Both the position numbers and the translations under genes were made by a program. The notes below the pieces were generated by a model, which searched no databases, was not told the origin of the DNA, and saw only the letters and a program-made list of their open reading frames with translations. Positions 47,787-56,848 of a stretch of DNA of 64,000 nucleotides are shown in pieces (the stretch's first letter is position 1; every line of letters starts with the position of its first letter). The stretch is taken from positions 360,196 to 424,195 of the forward strand of contig JADLAY010000024.1 in the NCBI GenBank assembly GCA_020849765.1. The letters run 5' to 3'. Source of the stretch: Anaerolineae bacterium. Lineage in GTDB: Bacteria; Chloroflexota; Anaerolineae; Aggregatilineales; Phototrophicaceae.

Positions 47787-49483
47787 CATTTCGACCTTCG
47801 GTTTCCAACTTCGTAGAGTTGTCCGCGCAGTGTGAGAAACTGTTCTGCCCAGGCTTTGAGTCTGAAACTGACTATTTGCTGCAAGTCGAGATCGTAAACG
47901 ATTTCCTCAAACAGACTGTGGGCTAGACTATAACGATTCTCATCATCCGTACTGCCCCATATGCCTGCAATCTTTGTGATTGCGTCTACACAGCGAGCCA
48001 GTTGCTCATTGATCTTGTCGGTTTCGGTTGTCGCATTTTGCCAATGCGCCAGTTCGCGATCTATTCGCTCTTTACGCCGATGATATTCCTCACGATCAAT
48101 ATCACCCTCTTCAAAGAGATGACGAGCGGCAACAAACTTGCGTTTACATTTGCTTATAGCGGCAGCCTTTTTCTCAGCAAAGCCAGCTTCGTTTTCATCA
48201 AGTTCATTTATCATTTCTATTGCGAGATTTTGGAGAGAGGCGAATGCTTGCTCATCAACACTGAGAAGCTGGCACAATCGAAAGAAATCATGCTCAATTG
48301 TTTCCCCGAATACCTGCTTTCGATTGCATCCGCACTCCAGCCCCGGACGATGGCGATAGCTTCCGTTTGACGTTTCGGTTTTTGCTCGTCCCATCAGGCG
48401 TGTCCGAAGCTTCGGATTATTCATTTTCATTGCCATTCGATCACAATGCGCACAATAGACCAGTCCTGACAACGGATACGTGTTGTCGATCATTTTGCGG
48501 CCACGATGAGGCTGCCTGAACGATCTTTCTGTTGACACTTGTCCGACACGCCGTAGCAAGGCGATGTCGAACACTGCCCTCTCCTCATTCAGAGGAATCT
48601 CATCTGGATTCATCGAGTATGCTGCCCTGTCCTTAGCGCGACTTCCAACAACTGTACCCCCATACTCGACCCAGTTCTTGGTTACCCGAACAATGTCGTC
48701 GTTTTCCAGTGGGACAGGCAGTCCGTATCGACTTCGAAAGACCCAACCCTCATCGCGCATTATTTTGCAGACTGTTGCTCGCCCGTTACCCAAGACATAA
48801 AGTTCGAGTATCCGCTGTGCGCAATCGTAATAACCGCGCCAGAGCGCTCCTTCGACCGGTGGTTCATCACCCACCTTCCCCGGTTGCCAGGTTCCGTCCG
48901 GTAGTAACCAGGCCCCCTCATCAGTTGGCATGAGATAACCATCAGCATCACGTTTTGTTCCAAAGGGCGGAATACCGACGGTCTTATTCTGAGATTTCTT
49001 AAACGCGATGTTCGCCTTTCGGCGCATGGAAATGTCAATCGCATAGTATTCATCAAATATGGCTGCCAACTGAGCCATCAAACGGCCTTGTGGTGTTGAG
49101 AAATCAATACTCTTATTCGGATCAGCAAGCACCAAGCGAATATTGTGGTTGTCTACGAAATCCAGCAGATCACCAACGCGCCAACCGCGCCGATGCAGGC
49201 GGGACAAATCATAAGCGACAATTGCCACCACATCCGGATCGCCCATTCTGGCTTTTAGCGCTAGCCAGCCTGGACGGTTTTTTTCGTGCATTCCCGACTT
49301 ATGACCTTCAGCATCTTCGTACCACTCCATAGTCCAGCCGTGCGCATTGCAGACTCGCTGAATGTGTTGGCGCTGCATTGCGGGGCTTGCTAAGTCCTTG
49401 TCCCCTTTCACCCAGGAGCGTCGCACATAGCATAGGGCCACTGTCCGTTGAACCTGGTTCGTGTGGATGCTTTTCTTCAGCAT
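47726..49483 (-). CDS. Large serine recombinase (site-specific integrase)
   Basis: 585 residues, ATG 49483 behind AGAGAAG. N-terminal resolvase domain with Ser23 in CYVRRS, the AYDLSRLHRRGW arginine motif, and IFDEYYAIDIS on the E-helix. A recombinase domain follows, then a zinc ribbon (YCAHCDR and a later CGC) around 345-390, and a coiled-coil region (about 430-500). It inserts and excises DNA without duplication of long sites. The last 20 codons or so are antisense to tRNA-Arg, so the present C-terminus is created by the integration junction. Confidence 0.92.
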   Translation of the reverse strand: MLKKSIHTNQVQRTVALCYVRRSWVKGDKDLASPAMQRQHIQRVCNAHGWTMEWYEDAEGHKSGMHEKNRPGWLALKARMGDPDVVAIVAYDLSRLHRRGWRVGDLLDFVDNHNIRLVLADPNKSIDFSTPQGRLMAQLAAIFDEYYAIDISMRRKANIAFKKSQNKTVGIPPFGTKRDADGYLMPTDEGAWLLPDGTWQPGKVGDEPPVEGALWRGYYDCAQRILELYVLGNGRATVCKIMRDEGWVFRSRYGLPVPLENDDIVRVTKNWVEYGGTVVGSRAKDRAAYSMNPDEIPLNEERAVFDIALLRRVGQVSTERSFRQPHRGRKMIDNTYPLSGLVYCAHCDRMAMKMNNPKLRTRLMGRAKTETSNGSYRHRPGLECGCNRKQVFGETIEHDFFRLCQLLSVDEQAFASLQNLAIEMINELDENEAGFAEKKAAAISKCKRKFVAARHLFEEGDIDREEYHRRKERIDRELAHWQNATTETDKINEQLARCVDAITKIAGIWGSTDDENRYSLAHSLFEEIVYDLDLQQIVSFRLKAWAEQFLTLRGQLYEVGNRRSKCAPDRTRTCAFASGGQRSIL

Positions 49484-49504
49484 GGTCTTCTCTCGTTTCT
49501 TCGG

Positions 49505-49735
49505 CTATTTGTGACGCTCCGCAAGCTTAGGCTTTGGATGCGTTCGTATCGTCTGCAATACACTGCCGAGAAAGGTTGCCAGCCCGTACACCACTTCTGA
49601 ACTCATAGCGTTCTGTCCACGTTGTTTGGCTATATCTTGGCAAACCTGTCTGCTGAGTTCCTCTAGCACACGAAACGTTTGCGTATCGAGTGCGCTGTTT
49701 TGTTTGAGTGCTAATTGGTTATCTCTTCCATCCAT
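49505..49735 (-). CDS. Small protein of unknown function in the recombinase operon
   Basis: 76 residues from ATG 49735. An in-frame TTG at 49789 would place the start inside a terminator hairpin and is rejected. Mostly helical with LEELSRQVCQDIAKQRGQ and a hydrophobic YGLATFLGSVL. It could be a recombination directionality factor or DNA-binding accessory by position (21 bases before the recombinase), but no motif proves this. No clear ribosome-binding site. Confidence 0.5.
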   Translation of the reverse strand: MDGRDNQLALKQNSALDTQTFRVLEELSRQVCQDIAKQRGQNAMSSEVVYGLATFLGSVLQTIRTHPKPKLAERHK

Positions 49736-49740
49736 AAAAC

Positions 49741-49780
49741 TAAAAAGCCGCCAACTGCTGAAATGAGCAATTGACGGCTT
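49741..49780 (-). terminator. Terminator/attenuator ahead of the small recombinase-operon gene
   Basis: On the minus strand AAGCCG (from 49780), an imperfect inner stem with TGCT/AGCA, and CGGCTT end in a run of five T (49742-49746). It lies directly before the ATG at 49735, so it ends the transcript of the upstream gene or gates entry into the recombinase operon. Confidence 0.6.
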
Positions 49781-49840
49781 GACTGGCAATAGATAAAGTT
49801 GCCTTAGCCTCCATGCTGCTCTGCTCAGCGTGGTTGGTTA

Positions 49841-49875
49841 GCCCTCGCGCGGTGTTTCCAGCACCGTTCGGGGGC
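49841..49875 (-). other. Structured intergenic element
   Basis: Nested stems: outer GCCC/GGGC (49841-49844, 49872-49875) and inner CGGTG/CACCG (49850-49854, 49862-49866) with a 7-base loop reading CTGGAAA on the minus strand. It lies between the two small minus-strand genes and includes the 9-mer shared with the tRNA end. Confidence 0.4.
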
Positions 49876-49882
49876 GTTTTGT

Positions 49883-50230
49883 TTATGTGATTTGTAAAGC
49901 ACTATAGGGCATTCTATGAGTCTGCGTCAAGTTACAACGTCTGTACTTTGAGGCTCTGCCTTTTGCGTAGTAGCCCGGCTTTAGCATCATGGTGTCGTAG
50001 ACGGAGTAAACGAAACGCAGAATCTGTGTTAGCCAGGGGTTCTGAAGCGCGTATCGAAACAACCGACGCTCTTCGTCTGCCAGGCGGTTCTCGTATGCTT
50101 TCCGTACACCCGTAAGCCGCTTGTAGTCAGCCCATCCTACAAGTTCGCGCAACTCTTGGCGGCGCTGGAATGCCCTTAGGATTTGGGTGGATTGGTGCAA
50201 CGAAATCGGACGATTAACAACGTATTTCAT
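49883..50230 (-). CDS. Unknown small basic protein in the island
   Basis: 115 residues from ATG 50230. Arg/Tyr-rich, helical (QRRQELRELVGWADYKRL) with a short hydrophobic stretch (LTQILRFVYSVYDTMML). No recognised family and no strong ribosome-binding site; a TATAAA-like box lies just before the start. The isolated position and low G+C fit cargo of the integrated element. The 222 bases between it and the divergent kinase gene at 50453 hold no clear feature. Confidence 0.45.
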   Translation of the reverse strand: MKYVVNRPISLHQSTQILRAFQRRQELRELVGWADYKRLTGVRKAYENRLADEERRLFRYALQNPWLTQILRFVYSVYDTMMLKPGYYAKGRASKYRRCNLTQTHRMPYSALQIT

Positions 50231-50452
50231 AACATCTTTATAGTTACTATGAGTCTATCAGGTCCGATGTTCCAGAGTCAAGCGGCAGCGAGAACGGAAA
50301 GCTACAAGAAGTGCATGACATAACAATATAGATGCAAGGTGGGTTTGTCGGCCATGAACGTGCAATCGCCTTTACATTAAGCACAAACAGGATGAAATAG
50401 CGATATTATTGAAATGTAACACGATGTCCCATCTTGGTTTTGGGTAGCAGCT

Positions 50453-53122
50453 ATGAGTCGAGATGAATCTCCCAATCAACCGGCGAAAACTACCAAAGAG
50501 TTGGAGACAATATCTGAACTGCTGGTCAGCATCGTGGAGCGGGTGAACGATGGTTTCGTAGCGCTGGATAAAAACTGGCGCTATGTCTATGTCAATAGGA
50601 CAGCCGCTCAGATGCTGAACCGTGAAAAACCGGAAGACTTGATCGGCAAACACATCTGGACAGAATATCCCGAAGGGGTCGGCCAACCCTTTTATCATGC
50701 CTACTACAAGGCCGCAGAAACACAGGAAACGGTCTATCTAGAGGAGTATTACGAGCCGTGGGATCGCTGGTTTGAGAACCGGATTTATCCTTCCCCCGAT
50801 GGATTGACGATTTACTTCACTGAGATAACGGAGCGCAAACGTGCGGAAAGAACGCGTTTCGTAGCAGAGGAAAGGCTGCGCCTGGCGGTAAAAGCTGCCA
50901 ACGTCGGATTGTGGGACTGGGATCTACGCACCAACCAGGTTTATTTCTCGTCGGAGTGGAAAAGGCAGATTGGTTACGAGGATCACGAAATTTCCAATGA
51001 CTTTAGTGAGTGGCAGAGCCGCGTCCATCCTGAAGATCTCGAATCTGCACTTCGGACAATACAGGAATTCATTGCTCATCCCTACCCTAACTATCAGAAC
51101 GAATTTCGCTTCCGTCATAAGGACGGCAGTTACCGCTGGATAATGGCGCAGGCTGACCTGCTATTTGATGAGACGGGCAAAGCCATACGGATGCTCGGCT
51201 CGCATATTGATGTTACCGCGCGCAAGCAGGCTGACGAAACTCTGCGGGAAAACCAACGCCAGCTTGATGCCTTAATGGATAACCTTCCGGGGTTGGTATA
51301 TCGCTGTAGTAATGATCCAGATTGGACAACAAGGTTCGTCAGTGATGGTTGTCGCCAACTGACAGGATATGCCCCGGAGGACTTCACCGACAACGCGCAG
51401 CTGGCATTTGCCAACATCATCCATCCTGATGACCGTGAGCGGGTGTGGGCTGAAGTACAAGACACCCTTGCCAACGATGCAACCTACCAGATCACCTATC
51501 GCATCACGACTGCTGACGGGGAGGTAAAGTGGGTCTGGGAACATGGGACAGGGGTCTGGAACGCTGCTGGCGAACTGCTTTTCCTTGAGGGTTTGGTTCT
51601 GGATGTAACCGAGCGCAAGCGTGCAGAGGAAAAGTTACACGAGAGTGAGCAGCGGTTTTCTCGTATCTTCCACGCCAGTCCAGTGGCGATAGCCCTATCT
51701 CGCCCAGCGGATGCACGGTTGGTGGATGTCAATGAAGCGATGGAGGTACTGACCGGTTATTCGCGCAGTGAATTGTTAGGGCATACGTCACATGAACTCA
51801 ACCTTTATGGCAAACCGCAGATAAGGCAGTCTAACATACAAGAAATACATCGGAGAGGGAGATTTAATAACGTCGAGCTTCAGTTGCGGCGCAAATCTGG
51901 CGAGATTCGGGACGTTTTACTATCCAGCGAACTGATAGAACTCGGCGGCGAAAAGACTGTGCTCTCGATGGTCATCGACATCACCGAACGCAAACAGATC
52001 CAAGCAGCGCTTCAGGAAAGCGAGGAGAGACTGCGGCTGTTCATCGAACATGCGCCGGCTTCCCTCGCTATGTTTGACCGTGAGATGCGTTACCTGGCTG
52101 CCAGTCACCGCTGGCTGATGGACTACAACCTCGGAGAGTGTGACATTATTGGACGATCTCACTACGAGATTTTTCCCGAAATTCCAGATCGTTGGAGGGA
52201 AGTGCATCGACGCGGGCTGGCAGGCGAGGTTCAAAAGGTTGATGAGGATGATTTCTTGCGGGCAGATGGTACTGTTCAATGGTTACGATGGGAGGTGCGT
52301 CCATGGTACAGAGCCGATGGCGTTATCGGCGGTATTGTCATCTTTACCGAAGACGTCACCGAACGAAAACAGGCAGTAGAAGAAATCCGCCAACTCAATG
52401 CTGATCTGGAACAACGTGTAGCCGAACGCACGGTCGAGTTGGAAGCCAAAAACCGTGAGCTGGAAACCTTCACCTACTCTGTTTCGCATGATTTGAAAGC
52501 GCCTCTGCGTGGCATTGATGGCTACAGCCGCCTGCTGCTGGAAGATTATCTGGATCAAGTGGATGAAGAGGGGCGTTCGTTTCTGCAAAATATCCGCATT
52601 GCCGCTGACCAGATGAACCAGTTAATTGATGACCTGCTGGCTTACTCTCGGCTGGAACGGCGACCGCTTCAATCTGAACGGGTCAACCCACAAAAGTTGA
52701 CTCAATCCCTGGTGGCAGAGCGCGCCGCTGAGATAAAGGCGCGTGAGGTAACTGTAACCCTGTCGATACCCGACACAACTGTCACTGCCGACCCCAATGG
52801 ACTGGCAATGGCTCTGCGTAACTTGCTGGATAATGCCCTGAAGTTTACCAAACAGGCGGAAAAGGCAGTCATTGAATTCGGCGGACGCGAAGCTGATAGC
52901 TCTTGTATTCTATGGGTACGCGATAACGGCATCGGTTTTGATATGAAATATCATGATCGTATTCTCGAAATGTTTCAGCGTTTGCACCGCGCTGAAGACT
53001 ACCCTGGCACCGGTATTGGGCTGGCAATTGTGCATAAAGCCATGCAGCGGATGGGCGGTCGGGTCTGGGCGGAAAGTGAAGCGGGCCAAGGTGCGACCTT
53101 TTATCTGGAGGTTCCAAAATGA
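50453..53122 (+). CDS. Multi-PAS sensor histidine kinase
   Basis: 889 residues, cytoplasmic (no transmembrane helix). Five PAS domains with PAC tails run from about 20 to 640; the repeated ERKRAEE/ERKQ tails mark the ends of each. The HisKA domain has the H-box SVSHDLKAPLRG with His679, followed by HATPase_c with N-box LRNLLDNALKF, G1 DNGIGFD and G2 GTGIGLAI. It is of the phytochrome-kinase-like type that pairs with Rcp1-like receivers, and the next gene encodes just that, overlapping by four bases. Signal unknown. Confidence 0.92.
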   Translation: MSRDESPNQPAKTTKELETISELLVSIVERVNDGFVALDKNWRYVYVNRTAAQMLNREKPEDLIGKHIWTEYPEGVGQPFYHAYYKAAETQETVYLEEYYEPWDRWFENRIYPSPDGLTIYFTEITERKRAERTRFVAEERLRLAVKAANVGLWDWDLRTNQVYFSSEWKRQIGYEDHEISNDFSEWQSRVHPEDLESALRTIQEFIAHPYPNYQNEFRFRHKDGSYRWIMAQADLLFDETGKAIRMLGSHIDVTARKQADETLRENQRQLDALMDNLPGLVYRCSNDPDWTTRFVSDGCRQLTGYAPEDFTDNAQLAFANIIHPDDRERVWAEVQDTLANDATYQITYRITTADGEVKWVWEHGTGVWNAAGELLFLEGLVLDVTERKRAEEKLHESEQRFSRIFHASPVAIALSRPADARLVDVNEAMEVLTGYSRSELLGHTSHELNLYGKPQIRQSNIQEIHRRGRFNNVELQLRRKSGEIRDVLLSSELIELGGEKTVLSMVIDITERKQIQAALQESEERLRLFIEHAPASLAMFDREMRYLAASHRWLMDYNLGECDIIGRSHYEIFPEIPDRWREVHRRGLAGEVQKVDEDDFLRADGTVQWLRWEVRPWYRADGVIGGIVIFTEDVTERKQAVEEIRQLNADLEQRVAERTVELEAKNRELETFTYSVSHDLKAPLRGIDGYSRLLLEDYLDQVDEEGRSFLQNIRIAADQMNQLIDDLLAYSRLERRPLQSERVNPQKLTQSLVAERAAEIKAREVTVTLSIPDTTVTADPNGLAMALRNLLDNALKFTKQAEKAVIEFGGREADSSCILWVRDNGIGFDMKYHDRILEMFQRLHRAEDYPGTGIGLAIVHKAMQRMGGRVWAESEAGQGATFYLEVPK

Positions 53123-53547
53123 ATGCGACGCTGAATCGTTCCATTCTGCTCGTCGAGGACAACCCGATGGATGTAGACCTGACGAAGAAAGCTTTCACCC
53201 GGCGCAATCTGAATAATCCCATTGAAGTCGCCCGTGACGGTGAAGAAGCTCTGGCTTGGATTCCACGCTGGGAAGCAGGTGAGCGGACACCAGGCATTAT
53301 TTTGCTCGATTTGAAGTTGCCAAGAGTCGATGGCTTAGAAGTTCTGCGCCAGATTAAAGCACACCCAACTTTCCGCATCATTCCCGTTGTGATTCTGACC
53401 ACCTCCGCTGAAGACAGCGATATTCAGACTGCTTACCAACTGGGGGCGAATTCCTACATTATCAAGCCGGTAGATTTTGCCAAGTTCATGGACGTTGCCG
53501 AACAGATTGACAGCTATTGGACGCTTCTCAACAAACCTTCACCGTAG
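53119..53547 (+). CDS. Single-domain response regulator (Rcp1-like)
   Basis: 142 residues, a lone REC domain. Acidic pocket VEDNP, phosphoacceptor Asp in IILLDLKLP, Thr in LTTSAED and Lys in IIKPVDF are all present. No output domain. ATG 53119 overlaps the kinase stop (ATGA), so it is translationally coupled and probably receives phosphate from that kinase and passes it on by protein contact. Confidence 0.92.
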   Translation: MNATLNRSILLVEDNPMDVDLTKKAFTRRNLNNPIEVARDGEEALAWIPRWEAGERTPGIILLDLKLPRVDGLEVLRQIKAHPTFRIIPVVILTTSAEDSDIQTAYQLGANSYIIKPVDFAKFMDVAEQIDSYWTLLNKPSP

Positions 53548-53591
53548 AATTGCGCAACCGCTTCTTCAGTCAGTATTGTGAAGGACGTAGA

Positions 53592-56462
53592 ATGAAAATC
53601 CTTTATGTAGAAGATGACCCCCGCGATGCCGACCTCGTTCGTCGTGAGTTATCGCGTGCTGCTCCCCATATCCGGCTGGATATAGCCCCCACGCTGGGTG
53701 AGGCACGCAGCCGCCTTGCCGAACCCAACGCGGCTTATGATCTTGTACTGGCGGACCTGCGGCTGCCGGATGGAACAGGGCTGGAACTGCTGGAGGAACT
53801 TCGTAAGCGCGGGAAGGCTCTGGCGGTGGTTATCCTGACCGGGGTTGGCGACGAAGAAACAGCCGTAGCCGCGCTCAAAGCTGGCGCCGACGATTATGTG
53901 ACAAAACGCAAAGACTATCATGTTCGGCTGCTGCCCGCACTAGAAACAGCTCTCGGGCGATTTCGTGCTGAAGCCGCTCGTCGGGCGCGCCCCTTGCGAG
54001 TGCTCTATGCCGAGCATAACGCTGCGGATATTGACCTTACGCAGCGCCACTTTGCCCGCTACGCACTACATATTCATTTGGATGAGGTTTATACCGCGGT
54101 TGAAGCTCTGCACCGCCTGCTCGATACTGCCGAGAAAACCAACCCCTATGATGTATTGCTGCTGGATTATCAAATGCCCGGCATGAACGCACTCGAAATG
54201 CTCAAGACGCTTTATCAGGAGCATCGATTGGATCTGCCAACGGTGCTGGTGACTGGCCGCGGAGATGAAGAAATAGCAGCACAGGCCTTACGCCTCGGAG
54301 CGGCAAACTATCTGGTCAAGAATCCTGGCTATCTGTTTAAGCTGCCGGCCATACTGGAGAACGCCTACTATAACGTAGAGTTAGAGCGTGAGCGTGCAAG
54401 ATTGGCGGAGAGCGAAGAACGTTTCCGCGTTCTTTCCGAGAATGCCAGAGATCTTATTTTCCGCTTCCGATTTAAGCCCACGCCAGCATTTGAATATGTC
54501 AGCCCTTCAGCGACCGCCATTACGGGATATACGCCAGCAGAGCACTATGCTGACCCAGAGCTTGGCTTCAAACTGGTTCATCCCGATGATCGTCCACTGC
54601 TGGCGCAGGTGGCAGCAGGCGAGAATCTTGAACACGCGTTGATCTTGCGCTGGGTGCGCAAAGACGGCACGATCATTTGGACCGAACAGCGCAACACCCC
54701 GGTTTATGATGAAAATGGAGAACTCGTCGCTCTTGAAGGGATTGCCCGCGACATCACTCAACGCCAACAAGCACTCGACGCCCTGCGTGTCTCGGAAGGG
54801 GCCGAACGCGAACAGCGCCAGTTAGCGGAAGCACTGCGAGATACGGCGGCTGCATTGATTAGTGCTGTGGACTTCGATATGGTAATGAGCATCATCCTGG
54901 AGAATGTTGCCCGCGTGGTGCCCCACGACGGCACCAACATCATGTTAATTGAACAGGAGTATGCGCGTCCAGTATATTGGCGCGGCTATCAGCCCGAACT
55001 CACCTCTTTGTTCGAAGAATTTCGTGTTTCAGTCGTAGATACGCCTAATCTTCACCAGATGGTTGCGACGGGATCTCCCTTCCTGGCATCGCACACTGAT
55101 CTATACCCCGATTGGATCAACCAGCCGCATACGGAATGGGTAAAATCCTACGTGGCAGCCCCGATTCGATCCCATGGCACCGTGATCGGCTTTTTGAACC
55201 TGGATAGTAGTATCCCTGGATTCTTTACTGAAACGGATATGCACCGTTTGCAGGCCTTCGCAGACCAGGCGTCTCTTGCTATTGAGCACGCCCAGCTTTA
55301 TGAGCGCATTCAACATTACGCTACTGAACTCGAACAACGGGTTGTGGAGCGCACTACTGAATTGCAGCGAAGTGAGGCACGGTATCGTGGAATCATCGAA
55401 GACCAGCTCGACCTGGTGTGCCGGTTTGTGGAAGGGGGAGTTCTGACCTTTGTCAATCAGACCTACTGCGAGTATTTCAACCAGGCGCCAGAGGAACTCC
55501 TGAAAAAGAGTTTCTTCCGTCTTGTTCCAGACACTGACCGCAATCTAATAGAACGACACATCGCTTCTCTCAACCGTGAAAGTCCCGTGGCGTCAATCGA
55601 AGTGGCGGACCCCCTCGCCGATGGGCAGACACGATGGGTTCAATGGAGCACGCGCATGTTGTTTGATGAAGCAGGTAACTTTGTGGAGTATCAAGGGGTC
55701 GGGCATGACATCACGGAGCAGAAGCGTGCGGAAGAACAACTGCGCCAGATGCTTGAGCACGCCATGACATTGAGTGACATGAAATCGCGCTATGTGTCGA
55801 TGGCCGCCCATGATTTGCGCAATCCTCTGGCTGCGATCAAAACGTCAGTCGACATAATCTGGCAGTACAGTGCCAGGATGACGGGCGAGCAGAAAGAAGC
55901 AAAAATCGCCAACATTCAGAACAGCATTCGCGCCATGATCGACATACTTAATGATATTCTTACGCTGGGAGAATCCGAAGGCGGCGGGCTAAAATTCAAT
56001 CCTGCCTCTCTGCATCTCGCAGCATTCTGTCAAAATCTGATTGATGAGATGAAACTTACCACTGGCAGTACGCGGCAAATCGAATTTTCCAGCCACGGAG
56101 ATTGCGGTACGGAATACATGGACGCCAAATTGCTGCGGCATATCTTGAGCAATTTACTTTCGAATGCCACGAAATATTCCTCCGACGAAAGCGTCATAAG
56201 GTTCACACTAGACTGCAAATCCGATCAGATTACACTTCAAATCCAGGATAATGGCATCGGCATTCCGCTAGCTGATCAGGCGCGTTTGTTCGAAGCCTTC
56301 CACCGAGCCAGCAATGCCAAAGATGTGCATGGAACTGGCCTGGGTCTGGCAATCGTGAAGCAGTCCGTTGATCTACACGGCGGTACAATCACATTTGACA
56401 GTCGCGAAGGGGTCGGGACAACATTTACTGTAACCATCCCTCGTGCAGTAGGAGAGACGTGA
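53592..56462 (+). CDS. Hybrid histidine kinase: REC-REC-PAS-GAF-PAS-HisKA-HATPase
   Basis: 956 residues from ATG 53592 behind AAGGA. Receiver 1 (1-120) is complete (VEDDPRD, VLADLRLP, VTKRKD). Receiver 2 (about 135-260) keeps the acceptor Asp in LLLDYQMPG but its acidic pair reads AEHN, so metal binding may be weak. PAS (about 285-410), GAF (about 430-590), PAS (about 610-735), then HisKA with AAHDLRNPL (His740) and HATPase_c (LLSNATKYS, DNGIGIP, GTGLGLAI). Soluble. N-terminal receivers ahead of the sensor suggest it is an integrator downstream of another kinase. Confidence 0.92.
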   Translation: MKILYVEDDPRDADLVRRELSRAAPHIRLDIAPTLGEARSRLAEPNAAYDLVLADLRLPDGTGLELLEELRKRGKALAVVILTGVGDEETAVAALKAGADDYVTKRKDYHVRLLPALETALGRFRAEAARRARPLRVLYAEHNAADIDLTQRHFARYALHIHLDEVYTAVEALHRLLDTAEKTNPYDVLLLDYQMPGMNALEMLKTLYQEHRLDLPTVLVTGRGDEEIAAQALRLGAANYLVKNPGYLFKLPAILENAYYNVELERERARLAESEERFRVLSENARDLIFRFRFKPTPAFEYVSPSATAITGYTPAEHYADPELGFKLVHPDDRPLLAQVAAGENLEHALILRWVRKDGTIIWTEQRNTPVYDENGELVALEGIARDITQRQQALDALRVSEGAEREQRQLAEALRDTAAALISAVDFDMVMSIILENVARVVPHDGTNIMLIEQEYARPVYWRGYQPELTSLFEEFRVSVVDTPNLHQMVATGSPFLASHTDLYPDWINQPHTEWVKSYVAAPIRSHGTVIGFLNLDSSIPGFFTETDMHRLQAFADQASLAIEHAQLYERIQHYATELEQRVVERTTELQRSEARYRGIIEDQLDLVCRFVEGGVLTFVNQTYCEYFNQAPEELLKKSFFRLVPDTDRNLIERHIASLNRESPVASIEVADPLADGQTRWVQWSTRMLFDEAGNFVEYQGVGHDITEQKRAEEQLRQMLEHAMTLSDMKSRYVSMAAHDLRNPLAAIKTSVDIIWQYSARMTGEQKEAKIANIQNSIRAMIDILNDILTLGESEGGGLKFNPASLHLAAFCQNLIDEMKLTTGSTRQIEFSSHGDCGTEYMDAKLLRHILSNLLSNATKYSSDESVIRFTLDCKSDQITLQIQDNGIGIPLADQARLFEAFHRASNAKDVHGTGLGLAIVKQSVDLHGGTITFDSREGVGTTFTVTIPRAVGET

Positions 56463-56463
56463 A

Positions 56464-56838
56464 GTGCTGCCAATGAAAAAGGTACTGGTAATCGAAGATA
56501 ACGATGCGCTCCGTCGCGATCTGCTGGAAATACTCTCTCTTGAAGCCTATGAAGTTATCGGAGCTACCAATGGTCGAGACGGGATCCTGCTGGCGGAAAA
56601 GCATGAGCCCCACTTGATCATTTGCGATGTGAATATGCCCGTATTGAATGGTTTTGGCGTAATTGCAGCACTCCAGCAGAACCGGCAAACCGCCAGCATA
56701 CCTGTTATTTTTCTGTCCGCACGATACGAGCAGGATACCGTTAACCGTGGGGTACAACTAGGAGCAATCGCTTACCTTACCAAACCTTTTATCCTGAGCG
56801 AACTATTAGAGACCATCGGAATTCACATCAGGGACTGA
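56464..56838 (+). CDS. Single-domain response regulator
   Basis: 124 residues. GTG 56464 has GGAG nine bases upstream; ATG 56473 is the alternative. The REC domain is intact: VIEDND, Asp in LIICDVNMP, FLSAR and Lys in YLTKPF. No output domain. It ends the four-gene sensory cassette two bases after the hybrid kinase and is the likely target of that kinase. Confidence 0.9.
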   Translation: MLPMKKVLVIEDNDALRRDLLEILSLEAYEVIGATNGRDGILLAEKHEPHLIICDVNMPVLNGFGVIAALQQNRQTASIPVIFLSARYEQDTVNRGVQLGAIAYLTKPFILSELLETIGIHIRD

Positions 56839-56848
56839 AACCCAACAA

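Larger units (their letters stand above)
47778..50230. mobile_element. Left end of an integrated element/genomic island at tRNA-Arg
   Basis: The tRNA 3' end marks a sharp change from G+C-rich host genes to clearly less G+C-rich DNA. A large serine recombinase lies next to the tRNA, reading toward it, followed by two small unknown genes. The 9-mer TCGGGGGCG of the tRNA end (47778-47786) recurs at 49868-49876, a weak candidate for a second attachment copy. The lower G+C continues to about 63.5 kb, so the island may be much longer than the minimal module given here. Confidence 0.6.

Noticed and set aside
47551..47808. 85-codon minus-strand frame across the tRNA
   Set aside because: It resembles the common spurious peptides predicted from the antisense strand of tRNA genes and has no start signal.
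50372..50698. 108-codon minus-strand frame at the kinase start
   Set aside because: It overlaps the start of the PAS kinase and shows no domain or ribosome-binding site.
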